From positions 4,024,249 through 4,088,248 of the forward strand of contig CP030884.1 of assembly GCA_006969385.1 (NCBI GenBank): DNA of 64,000 nt. Reading direction: 5' to 3'. A program made the translations under genes and the position numbers. The stretch's first letter is position 1, and each line of letters opens with the position of its first letter. This stretch comes from Planctomycetaceae bacterium (GTDB lineage: Bacteria; Planctomycetota; Phycisphaerae; UBA1845; UTPLA1). Shown piece after piece: positions 16,593-25,521 of this stretch. The notes beneath the pieces are model-generated. The model was not told where the DNA came from, did not search any database, and was given only the letters and a program-made list of their open reading frames with translations.

Positions 16593-16978
16593 TGCGATAC
16601 ATGGTCGTCAAACTTAACGAGTTCTTTAGTTCTCCCACGCTTATCAGCAGAGAATCCGCGCGCGCCTTGCAAGATCTCGTAAGATCGGGTGGTAACGATT
16701 CGCACACTTGTCCTCAGGCAAACGCTAGCGACATGGGCGATACGATTAGTTTTGAAGGTATAAGAGGTATCGCTCCGTCTTTCATCGATGAGTTGATTCG
16801 GATTGTAATTTCACTACGGAATGAGGCCGGTTGCGATCTCGGTATTGGTTATCGCCTTCGTTTGGTGCATATGCCGACCCGTCTGAGTAGCAAGTATCTT
16901 GCGATTGCGCGCAGTCATCAACTCGATTTGAAAGAAGTCGAGGATAGAGTTTGGGAATTCACCCCGATTCCCACGTAG
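16592..16978 (+). CDS. Small STAS-like (DUF4325-type) protein
   Basis: 128 residues from a GTG overlapping the previous stop by one base. An ATG nine bases later is the alternative start. The core DTISFEGIRGIAPSFIDELIRIVISL matches the DUF4325 pattern: a beta strand ending in a conserved turn, then Ser-Phe-x-Asp-Glu and a helix. In this family the domain is thought to act as a phosphorylatable or binding switch partner of HATPase proteins. Its tight overlap with an HATPase gene supports that. The output is unknown. Fusion or adjacency of these domains is common, but no sigma factor is next to them here. Confidence 0.7.
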   Translation: MRYMVVKLNEFFSSPTLISRESARALQDLVRSGGNDSHTCPQANASDMGDTISFEGIRGIAPSFIDELIRIVISLRNEAGCDLGIGYRLRLVHMPTRLSSKYLAIARSHQLDLKEVEDRVWEFTPIPT

Positions 16979-17020
16979 ACTTCAACTATCTTGACGCCAC
17001 TGTCAAACGAGGCACTGACC

Positions 17021-17683
17021 ATGTACATCGATCTTGCCGATACCGAACATTCCTGGCGGGCCATGCACAGGCTGTATCTGAGCTTCGTGCAACCGCGACC
17101 AATCGCGTTTGCGTCGACCATTGATGCCGACGGTCGTCCCAATCTCGCGCCGTATTCGTTTTACAACATGATGTCGGCCAATCCGCCGGTGATTGTGTTC
17201 AGCCCGGCGCTCAATCGCCATTCGCAAAAGAAAGATACGCTCGTCAATATCGAAGCCACCAAAGAATTTGTTATTGCGACTGTGACGGAGCCGATTGCCG
17301 AACGCATGAACATCTGTAGCGCAGAGTTCGAGCACGGTCAAAGCGAATTTGAAAAGAGCGGTCTTACGCCGGTGCCTGCGAAAAAGGTTAAGGCGTTTCT
17401 CGTGAAAGAAAGTCCGGTCAACATCGAATGTCGACTGCGGCAAGTGATTTCGCTCGGTGACGGTCCCGGCGCGGGGCAGGTGGTCTTCGGTGATGTGATC
17501 GCCGTACACGTGAATGATGATGTGATCGCCGCCGATGATATGATCTGTGATGCGGACAAGTTGGAGGCGCTGGGGCGCATGGGCGGGCATCAATACGCGC
17601 GCTCAACCAATCATTTCGAACTGGAATCACAACGCGACCCGGCGGCGCTGGCGGAACAGGGGCCGGCGAAGATTCGCGAGTAG
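17021..17683 (+). CDS. Flavin reductase-like FMN-binding protein
   Basis: About 220 residues from the ATG at 17021, with GAGG eight bases upstream. The split-barrel flavin domain signature is clear: PRPIAFASTIDADGRPNLAPYSFYNMMSANPPVIVFSP (near residues 26-63), followed by KKDTLVNIEATKEFVIATV and ESPVNIECRL. Relatives reduce FMN or act as flavin-dependent oxidoreductases, and many are of unknown substrate. It begins 42 bases after the STAS-like gene and may share its transcript. Confidence 0.9.
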   Translation: MYIDLADTEHSWRAMHRLYLSFVQPRPIAFASTIDADGRPNLAPYSFYNMMSANPPVIVFSPALNRHSQKKDTLVNIEATKEFVIATVTEPIAERMNICSAEFEHGQSEFEKSGLTPVPAKKVKAFLVKESPVNIECRLRQVISLGDGPGAGQVVFGDVIAVHVNDDVIAADDMICDADKLEALGRMGGHQYARSTNHFELESQRDPAALAEQGPAKIRE

Positions 17684-17826
17684 CAGTGGCTTTCTCTGGC
17701 ATCGGCAATGCGAACGGATTCGCGATAGCGAACGTACATTAGCTGACTCGGTGACGCCCTGACCGAAATAAATCGATTCGTTAAGCCAAGTCATATTTGA
17801 CCGCAAGTGCGTTAATTACACCCAAC

Positions 17827-19290
17827 ATGGATCGGGCCTTGGATCACGAACAGGAACAAGCTGGCAATGTGATTGATTCGGTAGTCGATCCGAATGCTGG
17901 GAAAGGCACAGTCGCTGATACGTCGCAACTAACCTATGACGTTCCTGCTGAAGAGAACGCAACGATCGAACCGCGAGCCGGGCTAGTCGAAGTCGTCCTC
18001 GCGCCGTGGCGTCACATCTTCAGGCCCGCACGCGCGGCGATGGTCATGGTACGCGGGTCGTCGCTCTCGATTTTAACGGCAAGCGTGTTTGCTACCGTCG
18101 TCTTATATGTCGCTGCGTTATCGTGGGACGTAGTGGGCCGCGTACTTGAAACGGTTTGGGTCGGATCGGATCCGTCGCTCGTCATCAATGACATCAGCGA
18201 CGTATTGATGGGATATTCGGAAGCCGAGTTGGCTGAGATACTCGGTGCGCTCGTGGTTTCGTTGATCATGGCTTGGATCGCATTCACGCTCGTGCAGTTA
18301 CCGATCGTGCACAGTCGGCGAAAAGGCAGGGACAGTTTCGATCGGGCGGCCCGTGCGATCCTGGCATGCTCGGGAAGCTTGCTAATTTTCTTCCTGATCA
18401 TCGCCGTCATCATTACGATCGAAAATTGGACTTGGTCGATTCGGTGGGCAGATTACAGCCGCACATTTTGGGGTGTCTTCCTCGATTTTTGTCTGCCGTT
18501 TCTTGGTATGTCGGGCGCGGTCTATGTGGTGTGGATGACGGATCAGGCCGCTCGCGCCGTCTGCCCACCGATACCTACCGACGATGTTATTCGGCATTGC
18601 GAATCGTGCAGCTACGATTTAGCCCACGTTCCGGAATCGGGTCGATGCCCCGAATGCGGCGGCCCCACGGTCGTCTCGATTGATCCGACGCATACGCGTT
18701 CCGGAATAGTATGGGAAACGTCTCCTACGGCGCCTTCATGGATTGTGACCGTGCGCGAGTGCATATTTCGACCGACCGCTTTTTATCAACGTCTGCAAAT
18801 GCAAACGGACGATTCGCTTGCGTGGCGGTTTGCGCGATTGAACCACGTTTTCGTCGGAATCGCCAACGCCGTCGTCATTTCAACCACCTTAACGTTGTTC
18901 GAGAACGAGCGATTATCGACCATTATTATGACGCTATTAGCAGGATCGCTAATGACCACGATAGCCGCTTACGCATGGCATCGCGGAATCGGTGCTTTGG
19001 CGTTTTTGTCGACCATCTTTCGCAATGTCGCGCCCGATTTCTTTCGCGTTCGCAAAGTCTGGCTCTACGAATCCGCGATGGTCTGGCCCGTATGGGCCGT
19101 ACAAATGTTCGTCGCGTTCCTTTTCTATGTGGGCGATGGCTTTCTTGTCGAATGGCTAGTCAATTCGAACCTAACCTATGCACGCGTGTTGCTGCCGACA
19201 TTTATACTGGGCGAGATCGGATTGATGCTCGCCATTTGCGGCTGGCGTTACGGTATGGCTGTTAAACTCACGCGCTGGAGCAACTTCTAA
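17827..19290 (+). CDS. Multi-pass membrane protein with central zinc ribbon (paralogue 1)
   Basis: About 487 residues from the ATG at 17827, although a TTG at 17797 could lengthen it. A soluble acidic N-terminus leads into VVLAPWRHIFRPARAA, then several membrane segments. A cytosolic zinc ribbon has Cys258, Cys261, Cys274 and Cys277 (CESC-x12-CPEC). Further spans follow, and the protein ends KLTRWSNF. The next gene is a paralogue with the same architecture. Such ribbons within membrane proteins are frequent in planctomycetes. They are of unknown role, perhaps structural or for DNA/protein contact. No transporter signature was found. Confidence 0.8.
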   Translation: MDRALDHEQEQAGNVIDSVVDPNAGKGTVADTSQLTYDVPAEENATIEPRAGLVEVVLAPWRHIFRPARAAMVMVRGSSLSILTASVFATVVLYVAALSWDVVGRVLETVWVGSDPSLVINDISDVLMGYSEAELAEILGALVVSLIMAWIAFTLVQLPIVHSRRKGRDSFDRAARAILACSGSLLIFFLIIAVIITIENWTWSIRWADYSRTFWGVFLDFCLPFLGMSGAVYVVWMTDQAARAVCPPIPTDDVIRHCESCSYDLAHVPESGRCPECGGPTVVSIDPTHTRSGIVWETSPTAPSWIVTVRECIFRPTAFYQRLQMQTDDSLAWRFARLNHVFVGIANAVVISTTLTLFENERLSTIIMTLLAGSLMTTIAAYAWHRGIGALAFLSTIFRNVAPDFFRVRKVWLYESAMVWPVWAVQMFVAFLFYVGDGFLVEWLVNSNLTYARVLLPTFILGEIGLMLAICGWRYGMAVKLTRWSNF

Positions 19291-19372
19291 ACGTTACCGC
19301 AGCGTATAAAATTGAGTAGGATTTTGGGTGCGAAACGCAATTGAATTGATGTTTCTTTATGGTCGGGATTCA

Positions 19373-20686
19373 ATGAGTAATCGTGTTAACGATCCGAAAC
19401 ACTCTTCAATCGCAAATGCCGTTATCGCGCCGTGGCGACACTTGTTTCGGCAGGGTCGCGCAGCAAACATCATTGCACAATCAGGTTTAAAGGGGGCCGT
19501 CATATCGTCTTTGTTCAATTGGTTTGTCGCCAGTTGTATGTTAGAGATATTCTTCTTGGCACCAATTCTCTTCAATTGGCAATGGGCGGATACTTACGGT
19601 TGGCCGATCGAAAACTGGCACCTTGCGATCATCCCCATTCCCGTCCTTATCGGTGGGAGTGCTTTTGTTCTGGTGCTGATTCTGGCTCAGCTTCCTCTCG
19701 TGTATGTCACTAAGGAATTTAGGAGTTCAACTTTTCGGGCGTGGTCGTCGATCATCGCGTGCGAAGCTGGTTTGTGCTTATTCGTCGCACTTATTTTGTG
19801 TTTCGTGCACCTATGGGCCTACCTTGATGATATCGCCGTTTACAATCCGCAATTGCGTGACGATTGCGAAGTTATTCAACTCGGGGGCATCTCTATTTTG
19901 ATCATGACACTTTGTTGGGTGTTTGCCAGTCTCGACCGAGTGGGCAGGGTATTGTTAGCCGCAACTGAGAAGCCGATCAACTCGGTACATTGCGAAGCCT
20001 GTGGGTACAATCTTGATTCAATTGCGTTGACCGGTCGTTGTCCGGAATGTGGGGCTGACGCAGCCATATCATTAGACGATCAATGCTGTCGAACTGGTGT
20101 TGCCTGGGAGGCCACTCTCGCATTATATGAGTTTCCTCTGACGAATCTGCAATTGGTATTCCGGCCCAGCGGATTCTACCGCAAGCTACGAATGAGGGCT
20201 GATATCACTGCGGCATTGAGTTTTGCAAGTCTTAACTACTTCTTCGCCGGTGTCGCGTGCTCCGTCGTACCCATTGTATTGGTGCGCATGACCACGCTCC
20301 ATCTATCGGCATGGCAAGAGGCTGTGCGAATACTCTTAGTTGGCGTCGTAGGTCTTATTTTGTTCTGGATTTACCATCGCCTTATAGGCGCAGTTGCCGG
20401 AATTGTGGCGAACCTTAGCGGGATCGTTCCCGACTTCGAGCGAGTCAGAAAAATATGGCTATACGAATCCGCCTTTGTCTGGGTTGTCTTGGTTGTCCAA
20501 GTAATCGGCCTCTCACTACTTCTGATTTATCCAAGTTGGTTTAGCGACACCGTCGCATTCTACCTGCCTGCTTTTGTGCGAGATGATTTAATACCGTTGA
20601 TGACGGGAGCGTTTATCTTCCTTTCGCTTTTAGCGCTGTATCGATACTATCGTGCGATAAAGATAACCCGCTGGAGCAACTTCTAA
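19373..20686 (+). CDS. Multi-pass membrane protein with central zinc ribbon (paralogue 2)
   Basis: About 437 residues from the ATG at 19373 (MSNRVNDPKHSS). The upstream GTG at 19328 lacks support. It shares with the preceding protein the motif VIAPWRHLFRQGRAA near residue 17, a ribbon with Cys207, Cys210, Cys223 and Cys226 in identical spacing, a following VAWEA segment, the phrase FERVRKIWLYESA and the C-terminus KITRWSNF. At least six hydrophobic spans are visible. The pair arose by tandem duplication and has diverged substantially, as the soluble N-terminus of paralogue 1 is missing here. It ends six bases before the methyltransferase gene. Confidence 0.8.
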   Translation: MSNRVNDPKHSSIANAVIAPWRHLFRQGRAANIIAQSGLKGAVISSLFNWFVASCMLEIFFLAPILFNWQWADTYGWPIENWHLAIIPIPVLIGGSAFVLVLILAQLPLVYVTKEFRSSTFRAWSSIIACEAGLCLFVALILCFVHLWAYLDDIAVYNPQLRDDCEVIQLGGISILIMTLCWVFASLDRVGRVLLAATEKPINSVHCEACGYNLDSIALTGRCPECGADAAISLDDQCCRTGVAWEATLALYEFPLTNLQLVFRPSGFYRKLRMRADITAALSFASLNYFFAGVACSVVPIVLVRMTTLHLSAWQEAVRILLVGVVGLILFWIYHRLIGAVAGIVANLSGIVPDFERVRKIWLYESAFVWVVLVVQVIGLSLLLIYPSWFSDTVAFYLPAFVRDDLIPLMTGAFIFLSLLALYRYYRAIKITRWSNF

Positions 20687-20692
20687 CCCACC

Positions 20693-21514
20693 ATGCCCGA
20701 TCGCATCGATAGCCCGAAGAATCCGCGTATCAAAGCGATGCTTCGTTTGCGCAACAACCGCGAACGGAAGAAGACGGGCTTGATATTGATCGATGGGGTC
20801 CGCGAAGTCGCGCGGGCGCTTGCCGCCGGTGTCGAACTTCAAGAAGTGTTTGCGTGTCGGGATTGGTGCGATGACGAAGAAGCGCGGAACGGTTTGGCAG
20901 CGCTGCGCGCCGCAGGGTACGCCGTCACCGAGTTATCGCCGACGGCAGCGAAAGCCTTGGCCTATGGCGAGCGCCGCTCCGGCATTATCGCTATTGCGCG
21001 GCGACCGCAGCGAACTCTGGCAGATTTGTCGCTTGGCGCGGCACCTTTCGTGGCAATCCTCGAAGCAATCGAAAAGCCGGGGAATCTTGGCGCGATGTTG
21101 CGCACCGCCGACGCCGCCGGTGTCGACTCGGTGGTATTGATGGATTCGGCCTGTGACCCGTTCGGCCCCAACGTCATTCGGGCCAGCGTCGGCAACATCT
21201 TTCGAAGCTTCGTCGCAGAGGCAACCGCGGAAGAATCGATGGCGTGGTTGCAGGAGCATAAAATGCAGGTCGTCATCTCGACACCGACGGCCGACAAAAC
21301 GTACGACGAAGTCAACTGGCGCTTGCCGACGGCAGTTGTGCTCGGTAGCGAAGCGCACGGTGTATCGTCACGTTGGGAGGAACCTCAGTTCGCCTGCGAA
21401 CACGTGCGGCTCCCCATGCACGGTCAGGCCGACAGCCTCAACGTATCAACCACCGCCGCCGTTCTGTTCTACGAAGCCGTGCGGCAGCGACGGGCGGAGC
21501 CTAAGCGGGCCTAA
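20693..21514 (+). CDS. SpoU/TrmH-family RNA 2'-O-methyltransferase
   Basis: 273 residues. The knotted SpoU fold is marked by three motifs: EAIEKPGNLGAMLRTADAAG near residues 124-143, VVLGSEAHGVS near 216-226, and LPMHGQADSLNVSTTAAVLFYE near 241-262. The N-terminal part resembles the RNA-binding substrate domain of 23S rRNA guanosine-2'-O methyltransferases (RlmB/TsnR-like). It likely methylates rRNA or tRNA with S-adenosylmethionine. The exact nucleotide is not deducible. It follows the zinc-ribbon membrane protein by six bases. Confidence 0.9.
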   Translation: MPDRIDSPKNPRIKAMLRLRNNRERKKTGLILIDGVREVARALAAGVELQEVFACRDWCDDEEARNGLAALRAAGYAVTELSPTAAKALAYGERRSGIIAIARRPQRTLADLSLGAAPFVAILEAIEKPGNLGAMLRTADAAGVDSVVLMDSACDPFGPNVIRASVGNIFRSFVAEATAEESMAWLQEHKMQVVISTPTADKTYDEVNWRLPTAVVLGSEAHGVSSRWEEPQFACEHVRLPMHGQADSLNVSTTAAVLFYEAVRQRRAEPKRA

Positions 21515-21570
21515 AGGTCGCCCCGGTGCGGTCGAACTGCTATAATCAGTTGTTGAAGAGGAGATAACCG

Positions 21571-22032
21571 ATGCCGACATTCCCATTTGGTTCAGGTGAT
21601 TTGCCATCTTCGGTTCAGGAAGTGCGCGACGAATTCGATCGCTTGTTGGATCGCGTGTGGCACGGCGGGTTGAACACCGCACCGCTAGACGGTCAGGATT
21701 GGGCGCCGCGCATGGATGTTTACGAGCATCCGGATAGCTACCATATTCGGCTCGAAGTTCCCGGCGTCAGCGCGAAAGACGTGGACGTTTCGATTCACGA
21801 AAACACCCTAACGATTCGCGGCACCAAGGGTCTGCCCGATGCCGCGCCTGATACCGTGCGGCGGCTGCGCTCGGAATGCCGATACGGCTCGTTCCTGCGT
21901 CGGTACGATTTTGACGAGCAGGTGCGCGACGAAGCGATTTCTGCAAACTTTAAGGACGGCATTCTAAGCGTGCACGTCCCCAAACAGCCCGAGCCACAGG
22001 GCCGGCGCATTCAGGTCAATGAAGTCGAATAA
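21571..22032 (+). CDS. Small heat-shock protein, Hsp20/alpha-crystallin family
   Basis: 153 residues. The alpha-crystallin domain runs from about residue 46 to the end, with the conserved RMDVYEHPDSYHIRLEVPGVSAKDVDVSIHENTLTIRG and the later GSFLRRYDFDEQVRDEAISANFKDGILSVHVPK. These ATP-independent chaperones bind unfolding proteins as oligomers. An AAGAGGAG ribosome site precedes the ATG, and a TATAAT at 21541-21546 could be a -10 box giving a very short leader. A matching -35 is not obvious, so heat control is not shown. Confidence 0.93.
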   Translation: MPTFPFGSGDLPSSVQEVRDEFDRLLDRVWHGGLNTAPLDGQDWAPRMDVYEHPDSYHIRLEVPGVSAKDVDVSIHENTLTIRGTKGLPDAAPDTVRRLRSECRYGSFLRRYDFDEQVRDEAISANFKDGILSVHVPKQPEPQGRRIQVNEVE

Positions 22033-22083
22033 GCGCTGCGGGCAACTCGTATCGAGGCGGCGCATCACCGGGTTGCGTGCATA

Positions 22084-22353
22084 ATGCCCCGCATGACGGT
22101 CTTCTATTCCGGGCGTGTTCAGGGTGTGGGTTTTCGTTACACGACCCAGCAAATCGCTCGCGACCTTGCGGTTACCGGATTCGTCCGTAACCTATCCGAC
22201 GGTCGGGTAGAAATGGTGGCTGAGGGGGAACGCGATGAGATCGACCGGCTACTCGCTCGGGTCGATTCGGCCATGAAGGGCAACATCGCTGCAGTCGATC
22301 GCGAAGAATCGGCAGCGACCGACGAATTCTCCGAGTTCGCGATTCGACGATAA
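22084..22353 (+). CDS. acyP: Acylphosphatase
   Basis: 89 residues, the normal length. It hydrolyses the carboxyl-phosphate bond of acylphosphates. The catalytic residues are in place: Arg18 in GRVQGVGFRYTT and Asn36 in GFVRNLSDGRVE. The family pattern of two beta-alpha-beta units is intact. It lies 51 bases behind the Hsp20 gene on the same strand. The physiological substrate in bacteria is generally unsettled. Confidence 0.93.
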   Translation: MPRMTVFYSGRVQGVGFRYTTQQIARDLAVTGFVRNLSDGRVEMVAEGERDEIDRLLARVDSAMKGNIAAVDREESAATDEFSEFAIRR

Positions 22354-22606
22354 GGTACGGGCGGTTCATCATCCGAATTTCCCAATTATCGGGGCCGCAA
22401 AGCCGGTTTGGTTGCCTTTTCGGCGTCCAAAATGGGGCTTGATGGTCGATAATAATGAAATGCCGGGTATAATCGGGTGGTCGGGCGACAACGCATATTT
22501 GCCTTCCCCTCGCCGGCAGACTTCCTTTCCACACGGGTCCCAATGCCATCCATGTTGCATGGGTGATCCAATATCACATTAGACGAAAACGATTCGAGCG
22601 GAGCAT

Positions 22607-24079
22607 ATGGCTCAACCAGGTAGAAATCGAAACAACGGCAATCGCAACAACAATAACAACCGCAACCGGCGTCCGTCGAAATCGGGCCAGGGCGGTCGCA
22701 GCAATAGCAACCGTCCGGGTGGTGGCGGCGGAGGAGGAGGCGGTAGCAACCGTTCCCGCAGCGGCGGCGGTGGTGGTACCGGTGGAAATCGTCAAGGCGG
22801 CAACCGAAGCGGATTCGGTCGCCCGCAGAATCGCTCCGGCAATCGCCCGCAAGGCCAGGGTTCGCAACGACGCAATTTCAATGGCCCCCAACAGGGCCGC
22901 CAAGCCGAGCCGGCGGTGCTCACCGTCGATCAGGATGCTGAAATATCGGGCTTGATCGAAATCATGGATGACGGTCGCGGTTATCTGCGCGATCCGGAAA
23001 AGAACTACGCATCTCAACAATCCAACCCTCAGATCCCGCGCGACACGTTGAAGTCGCTGCGCTTGCGCGGTGGCGAATTTGTTGAGGGCTTCCTCGGCAA
23101 GCAGGGGCGCAACCGTCAGATGCTGCCGGATAAACCCTTCGTTGCCCAAATCGATCGCATCGCCGGGCTCGACGCGGCCAACTATGCGGGCATCACGCCG
23201 TTCGAAGAACTCGAAGTCGTGCACCCGATCGAGCAGCTCAAGTTTGAGACCGACGGCGGCCCGATGACGACGCGCATCGTCGATCTGTTCGCACCGATCG
23301 GTAAAGGGCAGCGTGCGTTGATCGTCGCGCCGCCGCGCACCGGTAAGACGGTGCTTTTGCAACACATGTCGGCGGGTATTCGCAAGAACTATCCCGATGC
23401 CAAGCTCATGATGTTGCTGATCGACGAGCGCCCGGAAGAAGTGACGGAAATGCGGCGCGAGGTCTGCGCCGACGGTTCCGGCTGGCACGATAACAATCCC
23501 GAAGTCGTTTACAGCAGCAACGATCATGACGCACCGAACCACGCGCGTATTGCAAACCTGATGATTCAGAAGGCGCAGCGCTGCGTCGAGGCCGGGCAGG
23601 ACGTGATCATCTTGCTCGACTCGCTTACGCGTTTGGGCCGGGCGCATAACACCCTCGTCGGCAACAGCGGTCGCACGATGACCGGCGGTCTCGACATCCG
23701 CGCGATGGAAGTGCCCAAGCGCTTGTTCGGCGCGGCAAGGAAAATTGACGGCGGCGGCAGCCTCACGATCATTGCGACCGTTCTCGTCGAAACCGGCAGC
23801 CGCATGGATGAATTTATTTTTCAAGAGTTTAAAGGCACCGGCAATATGGAGTTGGTACTGTCGCGCGATTTGGCCAATCTGCGGCTGTATCCCGCCTGTA
23901 ATCTGGCTGCTTCGGGCACGCGCAAAGAAGAAATGATCCTCGGCGATGTGAACTACGAAAAAATCTCGCGCATTCGCCGCCGCCTGATGAACATGCCGCC
24001 TGTCAAACAGATGGAAACGATTTTGGATGAGTTGGCGAAGTTTCCGAATAATGAGGCGTATTTGAAGAATTTGGCATAA
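22607..24079 (+). CDS. rho: Transcription termination factor Rho
   Basis: 490 residues. Rho is a hexameric RNA-dependent ATPase that ends transcription. The catalytic core has the Walker A loop APPRTGKT with Lys247, LLIDERPEEVTEMRR near residues 266-280, and VIILLDSLTRLGRAHN. Residues about 3-98 form a long disordered region rich in Gly, Arg, Asn and Ser that replaces the usual compact N-terminal helix bundle. It could bind RNA. The cold-shock-like RNA domain follows with GYLRDPEKNYASQQSNPQIPRDTLKSLRLRGGE split over residues 124-156. The ribosome site is GGAG, three bases from the ATG, which is close. Confidence 0.96.
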   Translation: MAQPGRNRNNGNRNNNNNRNRRPSKSGQGGRSNSNRPGGGGGGGGGSNRSRSGGGGGTGGNRQGGNRSGFGRPQNRSGNRPQGQGSQRRNFNGPQQGRQAEPAVLTVDQDAEISGLIEIMDDGRGYLRDPEKNYASQQSNPQIPRDTLKSLRLRGGEFVEGFLGKQGRNRQMLPDKPFVAQIDRIAGLDAANYAGITPFEELEVVHPIEQLKFETDGGPMTTRIVDLFAPIGKGQRALIVAPPRTGKTVLLQHMSAGIRKNYPDAKLMMLLIDERPEEVTEMRREVCADGSGWHDNNPEVVYSSNDHDAPNHARIANLMIQKAQRCVEAGQDVIILLDSLTRLGRAHNTLVGNSGRTMTGGLDIRAMEVPKRLFGAARKIDGGGSLTIIATVLVETGSRMDEFIFQEFKGTGNMELVLSRDLANLRLYPACNLAASGTRKEEMILGDVNYEKISRIRRRLMNMPPVKQMETILDELAKFPNNEAYLKNLA

Positions 24080-24113
24080 TAGCAGGAACCGGATGAACCA
24101 CTGAGTAAGTACG

Positions 24114-24665
24114 ATGGCATCATCAGTCTCAATAAGTGCAAAAGAATTTGAAAAGCTCGCTGCCGAACTCGGGCCCAGCGAATTGGTGCGCGGAGAGGTA
24201 GTGAAAATGTCCCCCGGTGGATTTGAACACAGTCGCCTTACATTTAGATTTGCGTACCTGCTTGGCCGATGGGCCGACGATTATTCTGCCGGTCGCGTCG
24301 TAACGAATGAAATGGGCGTGATTGTCGCGCAAGACCCGGATACCGTTCGCGGTGCCGATGTGGCGTTTTATTCGTACGAGCGCCTTCCTAAGACAACGAA
24401 TCCATCCGGTTTTCTGGACGTACCGCCGACACTGGTCGTAGAGATCGTCGGCAAAGGTTCGGGGTGGAACGAACTGTTAGAAAAGGTCGGCGAATATTTG
24501 CAGATGGGTGTCGATTTGGTTTGGGTACTGGATCCGTCGTCGCGTCGATTGCATGCGTTCCGAAAAGACGCCGAGCCGGAAGTCTTAGAGGCTGCCAATC
24601 AGATATCCGGCGAGCCTTATCTGCCGAATTTCAGTCTCAACATATCAGACTTGTTCGACGATTAA
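24114..24665 (+). CDS. Uma2-family PD-(D/E)XK-fold protein
   Basis: 183 residues. Landmarks are the opening FEKLAAELGPSELVRGEVVKMSPGG, DTVRGADVAFYS, PPTLVVEIVGKGSGWNELLEKVGEYLQMGVDLVWVLDPSSRRLHAF and the terminal PNFSLNISDLF. They match the Uma2/DUF820 family, whose fold is related to restriction nucleases. The usual catalytic set (Asp in ADVAF, Glu in VVEIV, Lys in LEKVGEY) is present. Such genes are extremely numerous in cyanobacteria and planctomycetes, and their biology is unknown. It is 34 bases behind rho. Confidence 0.88.
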   Translation: MASSVSISAKEFEKLAAELGPSELVRGEVVKMSPGGFEHSRLTFRFAYLLGRWADDYSAGRVVTNEMGVIVAQDPDTVRGADVAFYSYERLPKTTNPSGFLDVPPTLVVEIVGKGSGWNELLEKVGEYLQMGVDLVWVLDPSSRRLHAFRKDAEPEVLEAANQISGEPYLPNFSLNISDLFDD

Positions 24666-24713
24666 TTGCTACGCTCGATGCGCCAATTGTCAATAAAAGA
24701 ATAAAGAGCGCCG

Positions 24714-25394
24714 TCACTCCATCGGCGTCGGTTGCTCAAACCCGCTTGTGTGTGTCGGTGCTTGCGGCTTGCGCTTACCGATCATGTGAACAATCGAACC
24801 CAATCCGATCAACAAGCAGATGGTCGCGCCGCCCAACAATCCCAAAATAACATTCAGGCTGGGCCGCTCCTTGCCGACATGCAGCGCCATGATGTTGTCG
24901 AAATCCGCCTGAGGAAAACGCGTTTTCAGGTCTTTTCGGGTATCGCTTCCCAACGATCCGTAACCCGTCAGGATAATTCCTTCGAGGCTTTCGGCGTTCC
25001 AATACGCGTCCATCTCCGCGTCGGTGATGTCGTTTAGACACACGATCAATGGAAACGACTTTGGCGAAAACTTATAATCTTCAGCGACGATCATTTCGCC
25101 GGTTTCCGCGTCTGTCGTAGCGTCTTTCATTACAGTTGAAATGGCATCTTGAATCGTGGTGGCGGGGATGTACGCACTCTTCGTGTCACCAGTCGAGACC
25201 ACGCCTCGTTCGGATAACGCAAACTCCGTCAACACGACGTTGGCATTATCTCCGAAGCCGTTGGCGACCAGTTCGGTCATCGTGAGTGAATTCGGCTCCA
25301 CCCTCGTCGTGCTATACGTGTTGTATTCGGTGTACGCAATAAATGAGAAGCCGGCTGCGCCGACCAACATTGCGAGAGTGAGTCTCAGCCCCAT
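24714..25394 (-). CDS. Membrane-anchored protein of unknown function
   Basis: About 226 residues from the ATG at 25394, chosen for a GAGG ribosome site about nine bases upstream. An N-terminal span (LTLAMLVGAAGFSFIAYTEY) and a C-terminal span (NVILGLLGGATICLLIGLGSIVHMIG) bracket a soluble region of about 150 residues. The topology suggests a periplasmic loop with both ends inside. No recognised domain was found in the loop. The gene converges on the Uma2 gene. Confidence 0.7.
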   Translation of the reverse strand: MGLRLTLAMLVGAAGFSFIAYTEYNTYSTTRVEPNSLTMTELVANGFGDNANVVLTEFALSERGVVSTGDTKSAYIPATTIQDAISTVMKDATTDAETGEMIVAEDYKFSPKSFPLIVCLNDITDAEMDAYWNAESLEGIILTGYGSLGSDTRKDLKTRFPQADFDNIMALHVGKERPSLNVILGLLGGATICLLIGLGSIVHMIGKRKPQAPTHTSGFEQPTPME

Positions 25395-25521
25395 GTTTTT
25401 TTGCCTCTGTCCAGTTGAGCGCAAAGACGATCTACGAGCGGCATTGAATTGATGCGGGTGGCCCCAGGATCCGCGTCGAACTGAACCGATCCTTCGCCCC
25501 GGTAACCGACCGTTCGCGAAC

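Noticed and set aside
22574..23824. 416-codon antisense frame over rho
   Set aside because: Its Ala/Thr/Val-rich end mirrors the rho Gly/Arg/Asn repeat; no protein-like features elsewhere.
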